A DNA stretch of 64,000 bases from Atopsyche davidsoni (Eukaryota > Arthropoda > Insecta > Trichoptera > Hydrobiosidae). The stretch spans positions 1,736,001 to 1,800,000 of the forward strand of contig JAILWY010000020.1 in NCBI GenBank assembly GCA_022113835.1, written 5' to 3'. Positions 46,030 to 57,319 of the stretch are shown here, in pieces (position 1 is the first letter of the stretch; every line of letters begins with the position of its first letter). The translations under genes and the position numbers were made by a program. The notes beneath the pieces were generated by a model, which saw only the letters and a program-made list of their open reading frames with translations, ran no database searches and was not told the origin of the DNA.

Positions 46030-48155
46030 AGAATAATTTTTTTGCTAATAAAACCATTATAAATATTGTGTGTGATAATTGTGATAAAAAATTTAAAAAA
46101 ATATTACAATTGAAAGTTTTAAACATTAAAGTTATTAAGCCTTTTTTCAACTATATACTTGGCTTAACACCCGGTAATACGCAGTATTTAAATGTTGAAC
46201 TAAATTTATAAGATTAAAAATGTGTTTTAATACGTTTATATCGACATCAAGAGGTATGTAATTAAAACTTGTATTGTTTGTACTTTATTATTTTCTATCA
46301 TAATTATCAACTTAAAAAAATGAAAACTGAATTTCACCAAAACACTTACCAAGAAGTTAATTATTTACAAGTGCCATAATGCTGAAAACTTTACTAAGGT
46401 ACTTCTAAGCATGGGCTTAGTCAAATTCAAAATCTGTTCATTAATTTCACAAGACCCCTTAAGAAGATTTATTTCCGAATATATTTTAACGCCGCGCAGG
46501 GAAATGGGAAAACTTTATAATTTCCTTATTTATTTATTAAATGTTAAAAGATGTCACCCTTTTTATTGCGTAAGTTAATGTATTTAATGGGTCGTAAATA
46601 TGGCAACACTTCCATCACAGAGTCTTGCGATGTGAAAAATTACGAGGGTTTTCCGATGCTTGCCGATAAAACCCGAAAGTACACGACAAGTTTCTCAATT
46701 ATCAGCACATGCATCAATTGCATCAAGGCTTTTAAAAGGTTTTTCAGATTTGAAAGAAAAACTCGGTTATTCATACATGTTTACAAATTTAGAGTCTGTC
46801 CGTAAAATGGTAAAAGCCTTATAAATCTGGACTTGCTAAATTATTAACGGCCAAATGAGCTTTTTTATATAATTTTTAATCGTGAAGTAGGGCCCCTAAA
46901 TCAACGAAACGGTCCATTGTCGGCTGGCAATGTCCGAGGGAGCAATTAACGGGCTTTTTCAGGAAGGTTTTTTCAGGTCTTTTTTAACGAGAAGTGCCGT
47001 AGAGTCGAGTGGAAGCGGCGATTAAAAAAATAATTAGGAAATTAAGCGGATATTGAGCGGGGCCTTAAAAGGGTTAAGGGTCTATTTGGATTATAACTGT
47101 AGAACATCAAAATCCACAAAACGAAAAATCTATAAAACACACCGAAATATATTATGAAACATTTTCAGTGTTAAAGCGTTCACAAAAATAAATCATCTCA
47201 TCATCATCGTAGTCAATGTGACTATTAATTATTTTTAATTTTCGGAAACTATAATTTAATCAAGGCTCTCGCCGTCACGATACTAAATATTGTTGTGTGT
47301 ACGAAATTATTTTTCAGTTTTATTTATTTGAAGAAATTTGATCACGCCGCGCCTGAAAATTTCTCGGAAACTTTTGAAAGTTTATTTATTGCTTTGAGAA
47401 TTTGTTATAAATGAATATTGTTCATTTAACAAAGAATAAATTTTAATTTAAGAAATATCTTTTATGATGAAGCAGCTCACGCTTTTAATATAAAAATATG
47501 TATTCGAATATTTTATATTAAATAAAACATTCAAGTAATCCCGTATTTTCTGTGTACACAAAACATATTGCTGAATTTAGATTTATATTTACGCCTCACT
47601 AATAATTATCGACTTTGTGTCGCTTTCAGTTTCTCTGCCAGTTAATGTTATAAATGACAATAGTTTGAATGATTCATTTGAAAGCACAATCATCCCCCGA
47701 AACTATCAACAATTAACAAGTAATGTACAATAATACATTAGTAGAGAAGTTGTACCGGCCGCGGCGACCCCTTTTATAATTTACCCCTCGAAATCTGTCG
47801 GCGGAGGCTTCTCTTGTTTCATCCCTCCCCCCTCCCCCCCGTAAAAGTTCCAACCCTAAATCAACAGATAGCCTCAATATCCTCAATTTGCCCTGCTACA
47901 CTGCTACGGATGGTAAAAGCGCGCGGGGGTGTACAATTTCACATTTATTCCCATTGTCCATTGTGTATACGAAATGATTTTAACCATTAAGAGAAAATTA
48001 AAATTTCAAGACATATAATTTTTAAATCGCACTATATCTATTAAAAATCGATTACTTTAAAGCTGATTGTATACATAATGAACCTGTATGCAAGTTTATT
48101 AACAATCCATAAAAATCATCCACAAGTGATGGTTTGTCATTGATAAGTTAAATAG
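46030..48155. other. Intergenic with unexplained GC-richer islands
   Basis: Islands at about 46890-47070 and 47755-47935 (including a C-rich run near 47822-47841) are unique within the window and not repeat-like. Neither contains a splice-bounded frame I trust. They could be conserved non-coding elements of a neighbouring large gene. Confidence 0.25.
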
Positions 48156-48159
48156 GTAA

Positions 48160-48330
48160 TATGATTAGGCACGTTAGTTCATACATAGAAGATGATTTAA
48201 AGAAACTCTCAGAAAAATATCATCGTGATTTGTGTGGGATTTGAACCCACATTCATCGGCTTACATGGCCGGTGTACTAACCCTTGTACTAACGAATCAC
48301 TTCCGTTTATCGAGAATTTTTAACAATCAT
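48160..48330 (-). repeat. tRNA-derived SINE, copy 2, plus flanking shared 30-mer
   Basis: 48225-48300 (minus) folds as a nearly complete tRNA: acceptor GTGATTC/AAATCAC, A-box region TTAGTACAAGGGTTAGTAC, anticodon-arm-like CCGGC...GCCGA, and T-arm GTGGG-TTCAAAT-CCCAC. The anticodon loop lacks the expected U33 and the D-arm is imperfect. The segment 48163-48193 (GATTAGGCAC...) recurs near 10275, independent of the SINE head. A functional tRNA is unlikely because the tail is shared with the copy at 42524-42650. Confidence 0.75.
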
Positions 48331-48339
48331 ACTGTACAT

Positions 48340-50575
48340 ATGAACCAATGTGCCCAGGCCAACCAATATTTTGGTTAATCAAAAAATCGACGTATGTAAG
48401 TTAAATAGGCTTTAAAAACACCGTCTAAAATATTTATCTAGCATAAGAAAATCTGTTCTGTATTTGCATACAACGATTCAAAGTGGTTTTGAGGTTTGAA
48501 GCCCACAAGTGATAAAAAAAGTCTTTATTTTCACGTCGTTTCAGTAGCTGAAAAAGTAGAAGCACTTATAAGAATTGCTACTTTTAAAAGACTATAGTTA
48601 AGCTGTTTCTGGTTTATGCATGAAGCAGTTTTATTTCTTGTATTATATTATTATTTAATTTTATAGTAACTTTCTTTAAAAGGGTATTTATACAAATCCG
48701 ACAGTAAAATTTTCAACTTATAAATATTCAATATATTCGTTAATAATTTAATGCAATGTTTGGTAAAATTAAATATTTTTTACGGTTTTATAAAATTATT
48801 TGTGATTTGACTGAGAATTTTTTTTTTATCATTACAAAAATTTTACTAATTAATCTAAAGTTGTATTCTCATAAGCCGTGCGTTAATCGCCCGCGAGCTT
48901 GTTTTGTAATAAGGGTTGAATCAATAGTTTTTAATGAATTGAAATCCCTTCTAGAGTTTCCAGTTTTAGTTGAAATTAAATGAAATATTTTAACATTCAT
49001 TTACTGTTATTCATAATCAATTCAATTTTTCATATCGCTATAATATAATAATAAAAAAATAATTAAAAACGTTTTGTCATATTTGAGTTAACGTTGAACT
49101 ATATTTAAGCTGATTGGTAACCAGGCAACAACGCCACTAGTCCAAGGAACCTTTTTAATATCTCGAGAGCGGCTAATCGGATTTTATTCAACCTTGTAGA
49201 AGAATTACACTTTTGAGAAAATAAATACTTAAGACGTAAAAATGACGACTGCTAAACATTCCTTTATAAATATTCTCCAAGTGAACTAAATAAATTATTT
49301 CGCTGGACAATCTGTAGTTCGTTTTTTTTATAATTCAACTTATGTCACATTTTCAACAAAAAAATATTTGATATTGATATTTATTTTTAAAAAAATGTTT
49401 TGCTTGTTTATAAATATAAAACAGTTTCAGTTTTCACACAACAGTCTGATCTTATTTACAATCAATAGTCAATTATAAATATCAGTCTGGATTACATTGT
49501 ATTTTTATCTCAATGATTTATTTATGTAAATTTTGTACTTTTTCTCTATTCAACTTATTATTTTTATTTATTTTTTACTTATAAAATATTTCGAAGCCTA
49601 TCTTACATAGACCAAAAACACTGCGGCCGCACAGCCAATAAGTTACAATGACCTTTCTGACCAGATCCGTAGAAAACCTTGGGCAGTCCAGCTTCGTTTG
49701 TTGCGGTTTTTTTTATAATCTGAATTTGAAAGCATAAACATAGATTGGTTTTCAAGGACAGCCATTATGAAATATTGTTTTATAATTTGAGTCGAATGAT
49801 AGCATTGTCCGAATAGATTACATTAGACAATCGAATGTCTATTTTTTATTTATAATGATTTATTGTTTGATAAAGCTTCGAGGCAGACCGTACAAATACA
49901 ATTTAATATTGTTTACACACAGCATTGCAGAGTTTTTAATGTAACATGATCCGCGTTGGCTCTAAAGAAGGCGAAGTAAATGATTCATAATATAAATTAT
50001 CCATGAAAAGTAAAAGGATGTCTTATATAACCCGTAATAAACAATACATTGGGGTAAGGTTAGGTTAAACTATGTTTTATACTAAATTGGTTTTAAAATT
50101 TAAAAAAATATTATATATTTATCGATCACGTGTATTCGGTTGCTGTATTTAGTATTTAGTATAAAAATGGTGTATTTAGTATTTTTATTAGTATATTGTA
50201 TACTAATAATAGTATTTTGGTACATCAAATAAACACTTGCATAATTTTTATAAAAAAAACTCTCATGGTACATGGCATCCCCAAAAACATTCAATTATTT
50301 TAAATAAATAAAAATAGTAGTAAATATTGAGTGCACGTTTTTGTATAGTATTATTCATAATATTATAGAATGATAGATAAAAAATGAAATTTCTTCTTTG
50401 AGATTCCAATATTTCGGTCCCGGGAATAGAGTCATCGTCGACAATTGAAATGCTGAATATTTTAACCAAAATGACAGCATCACACCTAGTACCAGCATGT
50501 CGTACATTTCCATTAAAAATAGAGCTGCCAACACGCGCCGCGACAAAACCGACAACGGTTGTTATTCAGCAATAA
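48340..50575. other. AT-rich intergenic sequence
   Basis: Only low-complexity frames are present. TAGTATTTAGTATAAAAATGG and similar short imperfect repeats cluster at 50145-50215. Confidence 0.35.
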
Positions 50576-50597
50576 GTTTCAGTATAAAAGTGAACGT

Positions 50598-50808
50598 GTT
50601 ACAAGCCTATCGGCTCGGTTATTCTTGTCTGTTCGGGTTCTATAACAAGACGCGCAGTTTCCGAGCCATCAGTCACGGCAGACTGGCCTGTGGGCGAGAA
50701 TCAGTGTAGCTCCAGCTCGCCCACGGACCTGCTGATAAATGAACCAGCCCACAGGGAGACCGGGAGCCTTACGCTCTTTTACCACCGTCAGGAGTTCTCT
50801 CTTTGATT
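50598..50808 (+). other. Candidate exon or small open frame in a GC-richer island
   Basis: One plus-strand frame stays open for about 70 codons and ends in TGA at about 50806. It contains segments such as EPSVTADWPVGENQCSSSSP and INEPAHRETGSLTLFYHRQE that look protein-like in composition. There is no in-frame ATG, and an upstream CGCAG at about 50656-50660 could be an acceptor. Base composition departs from the AT-rich flanks. I recognise no family. A terminal exon, a decayed transposon frame or chance are all possible. Confidence 0.3.
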
Positions 50809-50869
50809 CTCTTATAAAACCACATTTCAAACGCCTCAATCGCGATCTTAATACACTACCTAGCCTTCA

Positions 50870-50965
50870 TCATCTTCAGGTGCTTCTCCTCAAAGGAGTT
50901 TGGTGATCGTCTCACTGAACAAATCTGTTCATGGTTTTGTTACTGTTGCTGCCCAATAAAAATTT
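50870..50965 (+). repeat. Copy of a short dispersed repeat
   Basis: TTCTCCTCAAAGGAG then GGTGATCGTCTCACTGAA resembles segments at about 8136 and 8407 and at 13350. The shared part is short and the family is not recognised. Confidence 0.35.
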
Positions 50966-51670
50966 TATACTGTCCATTTCTTACAAAGCTCTGGAATTTA
51001 TATAAAACAAGCCCGAGCAAGTAGCTGTTAGCGTAGTTATATTATATATATATAGATATTTAAATTACTGAAACTAAGAGGCAACTATTTTCTCGTTCAA
51101 GACAATGGACTGCGTCTTTAGCATTTAATATCAAAACTAAACTCTATAATTAAACAGATTGTAAATTGCTGCCTACCCTTAAGCAAGTAAAGGTATTTCA
51201 TAATAAAATAAAACGTATATATCGCTTTGTGCGTTTGTAGAATAGTTACTTTTCAGTCAACCTGTAGCTCGGATCTCCTACGCAATGGAGTGAAGATTGA
51301 TGACACGAGCCTTCGGCCGGAGATCTATGGAAAAGGTATCGATCTATTGCGAAAATATTGTTTACTATTTTATAACAAAACCGCCTGTGCCCTTTTAAGT
51401 AGAAAACTAATTGCCGTGTATATTATGATAGTCAAGTGAAGTAAACGGATAAAAAATTCAAATCAGTTTTTTTTTTTAATGTATGGCTATGTTGCTAAGT
51501 CTACTAGTTTAAGTCGGCTATTCGTATTTGATGTTCAAATAAGGCGTATTTCAAATTAAACCAGTCTTCGCGGATAACGTCGAAATTATCGCGACATATC
51601 GTATTCAATAACAACGGCTTTCAAAACCCACTATAGCGTTTGGTTTTGCGCCCGCTCGTATTACAAGCCC

Positions 51671-51910
51671 CGCGCCGCCCCTGGCCGCCCCTGGCCGCCC
51701 CTGGCCGCCCCTGGCCGCCCCATGTCGCCTCTGGCCGCCCCTGGCCACCCTTGGCTTCCCCTGGCCGCCCCTGGCTTCTCCTGACCGCCCCTGGCCGCCC
51801 CTGGCCGCCCCTAGCCGCCCCTGGTCGCCTCTGGCCGCCCCTGGCCACCCCTGGCTTCCCCTGGCCGCCCCTGGCCGCCGCGCACAAAGGCGGGCGGTCA
51901 GGGGCGGCGC
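51671..51910. repeat. GC-rich 10-bp minisatellite with a 100-bp higher-order repeat
   Basis: Twenty-one consecutive 10-bp units, consensus CTGGCCGCCC, fill 51671-51880 with exact register. Variant units (GTCGCCT, GGCCACC, GGCTTCC types) recur in the same order exactly 100 bp apart (51721-51770 and 51821-51870), showing a ten-unit higher-order repeat. Just beyond, GGGCGGTCAGGGGCGGC (51893-51909) is the reverse complement of array sequence and could fold back. Being a multiple of ten, the array is open in all frames; the Gly/Arg/Ala-rich frame on the minus strand is an artefact. Confidence 0.95.
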
Positions 51911-52072
51911 TCACTATTGTCTGAAACTTCACTGCAGTTCGGGGGGTGTTTGGTGTTTAGTGTTTAATTACAATGTGAAACCTGAAATGGGTACACTACA
52001 CACAAGCACACCATCCATAGTCCATACGGAGGTGAAATTTCTAACTAACTTATATATATATAAACATATATA

Positions 52073-52626
52073 GGCGGTCCGATAAGTACATAGCCTACAA
52101 AAAAAAAACGAAAATTTTGGAAATGTGGCGATTTATTTCGGATATGACCCACACGGTCTTTTGAGATGCCTACTGTTTCAGCTATCTCGCGCATCTTCAA
52201 TCGGCGGTCTACCAATACTAGATCGTGGATTTTTGTCACGTAAACCTTCGTGGTAGCCATTTTCGGGGCACCTGGGCGTGGCTCATCCATAACCGACGTG
52301 TGACCACGTTGAAACTCGTTAAACCTATTTTTGACGGTCGCCATCGAAGGAGAAGATTCACCGTACACAGCATCCAAGCGCTCTTTGATTTCGATCCATC
52401 CATTCGATTTCCCTTCCAAAAACAAGAATCGAATCACCGACCGATATTTTTCTTTTTCCATTTTTCTAAAATACGCGTAGCGCTTAACAAAACTACGAGT
52501 CCGATTCGGCTGAAATATTGACAGTAGCCGTCTACGAGAATGTACTACACGATAGTAAATCTCTCTTGCGATACTAGCACCATCGGGCGGTGAGGCGGTG
52601 AGGAAGTACTTGTCGGACCGCTCTCG
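52073..52626 (-). mobile_element. Mariner element, internally deleted, 554 bp
   Basis: The ends are inverted repeats containing GCGGTCCGATAAGTACAT (left) and GCGGTCCGACAAGTACTT (right, complemented), bordered by TA. Between them lies the N-terminal third of a transposase joined to the far TIR, so about two thirds of the coding region is deleted. An additional CGAGA at the right end has no partner on the left, meaning slight terminal loss. Confidence 0.8.
52141..52461 (-). pseudogene. Mariner transposase, N-terminal fragment
   Basis: From an ATG at 52459-52461 the frame encodes the N-terminal HTH domain. Landmarks are EIKERLDAVYGESSPSMATV, the second-helix region KNRFNEFQRGHTSVMDEPRP and REIAETVGISKDRVGHI, typical of mariner. 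After about 107 residues it runs into deletion-junction and TIR sequence. The DDD catalytic domain is absent. The open frame extends upstream to 52677, but those residues derive from the 5' TIR/UTR. It could bind TIRs at most; cleavage is impossible. Confidence 0.85.
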
Positions 52627-52629
52627 TAT

Positions 52630-54260
52630 ATATTGTAGTACTCCATTACTTATAATAAAAACATGACTTTTTTTCAAAGAATTTTGAACACTGCTTTTGT
52701 AAAGAAAATGGTATCTTTCTACTTTTGCAAAATAAAATTCATCACAAGAACACTTAAAAGCTTAACTGCCGGTCAAATGGTGAATTCTAAAATATATTAT
52801 ATCAGATTCTATTTCGCAAAAGCGTTCAATAAGTCACACTCACGCAGCGCCGTCAGTTTGAAGCGCCTCGTATACAGCATGTTTCAAAATGAATGGCTTT
52901 CGCGGGGCGACAGAGTGTTTTTGAAAGTGATGAAATATTGACGTCCCAAATTGAAATTTTCCGCTCGGACAGAAAGATGTATCGATTTATATATTTTGCG
53001 CTATTAAAGGCACGTTCAACTTTTGTACATATTTAAAATGTTTTAGCGTCCATTAGTGCTATAAATTTATATTTAAAATAAATGAACAGTGCATATTTTT
53101 GCTCAGCAATGTAGCTGTGGTGGTTGAATCGGACTCGGCGCCGAGTCGCAATAGCCGGAAAATCGGTTTATCTTGTGTCTCATCTGCTGATAAAGTAAAT
53201 CTCAAAATATTGTATCAATACATATTATTTAATATTAAAATAATATTTTGTACAATTCTCACACGTTCATGTCTATATTATACGCAATTAAAGTTATAGT
53301 AATCGAATTTGACACTGAATCGTGCGAATTTATTTATTTATTATATTTATTATATATTTATTAAATATTTAAATATAATCACCGACAAAATAAACATTTT
53401 TAGCTCGGCTTTCGTGAAAATATAAAAAAACAAAGGTTTCCTCTTTTTTAATACCTGTCGAGTCTTCAGGCAAAGGGTCATTGTTCGTGAGAACCGAACG
53501 CGTCGAGAGGCCTTCAGAGGATCTGGGAAACTCTTGAGGAGAGGCGAACCATTCGTAAAATGCGCCCGGGGAAAATGGAGTAATGATCCTGAAGATGCAC
53601 TCAGGCGACAAGATAAATCAACAAAAGAGTTCCTTGAGAACTTTGTCCCGGGAAGACTTTTTCGATATGAAGAATGTAGTTTGAAAAAGTGAGTCTTTAA
53701 CTATAAAATTTGCAGTAAATAAATATTTTGTGTTTTTTATCGTCTTGTAAGTTAGCAAAATTTCTTACAGGCAGCATTCTGAAAAATCATAGAGACAGAA
53801 ATGCTTGTCCGTGATATTTGTGTATAGGCAATGCCAGAGACATGGCAAGCTGACTTAACATCTATTTCTGATAGCAGCCTTCTACTTTCAAAAAGAAATA
53901 TACTCAATTAACTTATACGTCACATTATCTGAGATTGAATGTCGTCCGCCCGTGGAGTTATCAAACATTATCCATTTCGATATCTTAGTTGTTTTTGATA
54001 TTGTTAAGTTTGAATCAAAAAGTTATATTTTTTCGAAAAAAATAGTTGTTTATATTTTAAAATTTGCCATACAATTTCAGCAAAAAATATTATCAGTAAA
54101 GTATTGCGTTAAATAATAACAGATCATTTTCAATCACACAATATGATATTGAGTTTAGTTATAAAAATATTGCTTATATATGCTCATGAATATTGTATTA
54201 TATATAAATTTTAAAATATTTAACAGCATGTACGTAATGGAGTTTAATTGAAAAAAAATA
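52630..54260. other. Intergenic; contains a 16-bp perfect palindrome
   Basis: GACTCGGCGCCGAGTC at 53132-53147 is a perfect palindrome. A GC-richer stretch at 53450-53680 is open for about 80 codons on the minus strand but has no recognised domain. Otherwise AT-rich. Confidence 0.4.
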
Positions 54261-54271
54261 TTTATTCATTA

Positions 54272-54316
54272 GACTAGTTTCGCCAAAACGCTAGATTGGC
54301 ATCATCAGGCAAATAA
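54272..54316 (-). ncRNA. Hammerhead-ribozyme-like motif with intact core strings
   Basis: Minus strand: CTGATGA (54302-54308), one extra U, stem II GCCAA/TTGGC (54296-54300 with 54282-54286) closing a 9-nt loop, GAAA (54278-54281), minimal stem III C-TA-G, then GTC (54272-54274). All invariant strings of a short-stem-III hammerhead are present. Weak points are the extra base between CTGATGA and stem II and a poor stem I. It is related in layout, and in the GGCGAAAC-xx-GTC string, to the copies at 10104 and 33320. Confidence 0.45.
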
Positions 54317-54319
54317 CAA

Positions 54320-56860
54320 AGCGTTTCAAAACATTTTTATATTAAAAAATATTGTCTATACAGTCAACCTAATACATCAATATATACTATCGAATTTCAC
54401 AGAATCCATTCAAAGCGTCCTATCAAATATATAAGAGGGATCGTCTGTCCTATTTGTGAGAAAAAATAGTTGGATAGAGAGAGCTAAAAATAGACAAGGT
54501 ACAATGCCAAGAATAAGCAAGAAAAATATATTTTTCGGATTGAGATGGGCGTCTACATTTAGGCACATCTACGTCAGAGCGATTGAATTTTTTTTTACTA
54601 CTTATTTAAACAATAAAAATGAAAATAGCCAAACGGCTAGGAGATTACGAAAATTTTTGTTCATGAGCGGTTCCACCCTTCTGGGGATGACCGAGTGTGA
54701 AAAACTCTCGAAAGGCAAGAGTGGTCACTAGCAAAAGTGTTTACAATCTTCAAGCTTTGGAGTTATCAATATTTTCTATTCTGATATTATATAATAAAAA
54801 AAAATGATTTTTTATTAAATTAATTGATTTGATTTTGTTTATTGTATTGTATTTTAAAAATTATTTATTTATTTTTCTGCACGTTACAAATTATTATTTT
54901 AGTACTATTTTTTTGCAGGTATCATAATTTTGGCAATCTTCGTTATCAATATTATTTTATTAAGAACTGTGTGCATATTAATAAAAAATATTTGTAAAGA
55001 CTTTTAAATATTTACTATTATGGGTATTAAAAAACTGCACAACACTCGTAATAATCTAAAATAAATACACTACAGATAGTTTATCAATATCATACACCAT
55101 CGTGTTTCACTTTTAATAAAAAATTCCATTCAAATAGATATTTTTACTAGTAAAATATTTTTTTCATAATACATATAAAATTGAGGCATCGTTGATATGT
55201 TTTCTTTGAATTCATATTTTAAATCGTAAAATATTATTACAAACGGCTTTTTCAGCACAAATTCGAAGTACATCTCATTTCACACGATATTATTTTTTCA
55301 TTTTCAAAAATACAGCATGAAAAATATTTTCCATGGACTTGAGGGTTTTCTCAGAATAGAAACGAAATCCTAAAGGGGTGAGCATGAAAAAAAATCCCTT
55401 AGAAAAAATGTGGCAATTCAATTGTCAATGGAATGAAGAAATATTTTAGACTTCGCATAGAAAGAATTAAATTTGTTTTCATATTCAATAAAATCTGTCT
55501 TTCAGACGTATATGAAAATATTTTTTTATCTGTGCTTATATCCCGGGCATGTTGTAATCTTTTACCTTTTGGAATTAGAGCAAAAAATAACTTTTCTATT
55601 GATTTTCGAGGCTGCGTCTTATCGAGATAGACTGGAAGTAAACCTACGACTAACTGTGCTTGACTTGGTGTATAGAGCCTATTCAGTCCCACCACATTTT
55701 TTGATTATGATAATGCTGAGAAATACGAATATATATTGGAAATATTTTAAAATAAAATTAAAACCAAATGCTAGGATTATTATAGCATATAAATGTAACA
55801 TTAACATACTTTATTTACCAAGTGACAAAAATAATTTTAAAAAACGCACGAAACTAGATTTAATTCAACAAATGCGAGGACAACGTCGGGATTTTTTTTT
55901 TTTTGCGAATATGTTGTGTTTGAATTTGCGAAATGTAGATTAATTGGAAATATCGCCCTTTGAAGCTGGGCGAAGATTTTTTTAATAGTTAAATGCAAGT
56001 GTGTATGTAACCAACGTAAGTGTGCCAAATAAAAAAATATTAATATTAATAAATGAACACGAAATGTTTAATCAACTCAGAGCGTATGACATAAGGAAGA
56101 ATTTTAAATTAACACTTGACTCTCACACCCCCGGCGCGGTGAAGAAAACACCCCTCTCGCTCGGGTAGAGGGTTGATGATGAAATTTTTATTTTGCACCC
56201 TCGCTTATTCGCACTGCGCAAAGAAAAGGGTAGGAATCTTATTTATATACAAGTAGAAATGCAGACGTTTTAATTTATTCCAGAAAACCTCTTTACAAAC
56301 GACTATTATAATTTCATTTGTATTAGCAAGAATAATGTAAAAATATAAATATGTCTAAATAGAAAATACGCAAAGCCGATAAGCTAGGAGCTAGGACATC
56401 ACAAACGTTTTTGTTTCGACTTAAACGACTGATCACTAACATTTTTTTTTCTACGCACATATAATTCAATAAAAAAAAATCTTAAGGCTGCGCTACCCTC
56501 TGGCCAGAGAGGTGAACCAGCCCGCACGTGCATAATGGAGCGAAGGCTGTTGGTTTGTGGTCCCCGGGGGAAATACGGTACCCAACTCCCATTCGCAAAA
56601 ACGTGGGAACCCCCAGACATGAACCACGCCAAGTTAAAGAAGTGTTACCCTATCATTCCTATGCTAATTCGATGAGGGCTCCTTGGAACTTCCAAGGACA
56701 CGTGGAATTTTCTCTTTTTGTTATCTGCTTTACCTTTTTTCAATCACATGTCTAAACATCTACATTTATAATTTAAATGTAAATTCAACGTGTCTTAAAA
56801 ATATCGATTCACACATGAAACGACTTTCCAACCTTTTCTCACCGTTTGTGTGTATTACAT
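54320..56860. other. AT-rich intergenic sequence
   Basis: No gene recognised. Small GC-richer patches at 56120-56230 and 56480-56640 have no frame with domain or splice support. Confidence 0.35.
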
Positions 56861-56869
56861 ACTCTACAA

Positions 56870-56945
56870 CGGTGGTCCCCAACCCTGTGCCCGCGGGCGC
56901 CATGGCGCCCGCCGACGATTTTACGTGCGCCCGCCGCTCTCCGAC
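56870..56945 (+). mobile_element. hAT-like left terminus with a 20-bp palindrome
   Basis: CGGTGGTCCCCAACCCTGTG (56870) resembles the hAT terminal consensus CAGTGGTCCCCAACC with the first bases altered. It is followed by GCGGGCGCCATGGCGCCCGC, a perfect 20-bp palindrome (56893-56912), and then an A-rich tract. Such ends usually belong to non-autonomous hAT elements. No right end found. Confidence 0.5.
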
Positions 56946-56949
56946 CACA

Positions 56950-57315
56950 ATTAAAAAAATATTTATGTTAAAAAAAAAAAATATTTAAAAAAAAAAAAAA
57001 AATTTAGTAATCAAAAAAAAAAATTAATTAAACAGTGGGCGAAAAATTAGAACGCCATTGGAGTTTGTGGGTTTTGAAAATATTTTCGGTTTAGGACAGG
57101 TACCGACGGGCAATAAAATTATTTTTGCCGAGCGTCGATGGGACAATAATCTTAATTGGATTTACAAATCAGCGTCTGGTTTAGGGCGGCTAGTTACCTG
57201 AGCGGGCCAATGTTTATGAAATAAACTTTTAATATTCATTATATTTATGCATTTTGAAATAAACAAAATCACACCGACGTACCTTTTGGAGCTTAAGGGC
57301 CTAGTCTGCATAATC
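56950..57315. other. A-rich tract and unrecognised sequence
   Basis: Poly-A-like runs to about 57030 are followed by about 250 bp of mixed composition with no frame or repeat partner in the window. Confidence 0.3.
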
Positions 57316-57319
57316 GAGT

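Noticed and set aside
51621..51932. Gly/Arg/Ala-rich and Pro-rich frames on both strands
   Set aside because: Products of the 10-bp GC-rich minisatellite, which is stop-free in all frames.
55473..55943. 156-codon plus-strand frame
   Set aside because: Low-complexity AT-derived composition, overlaps other frames, no domain; judged chance.
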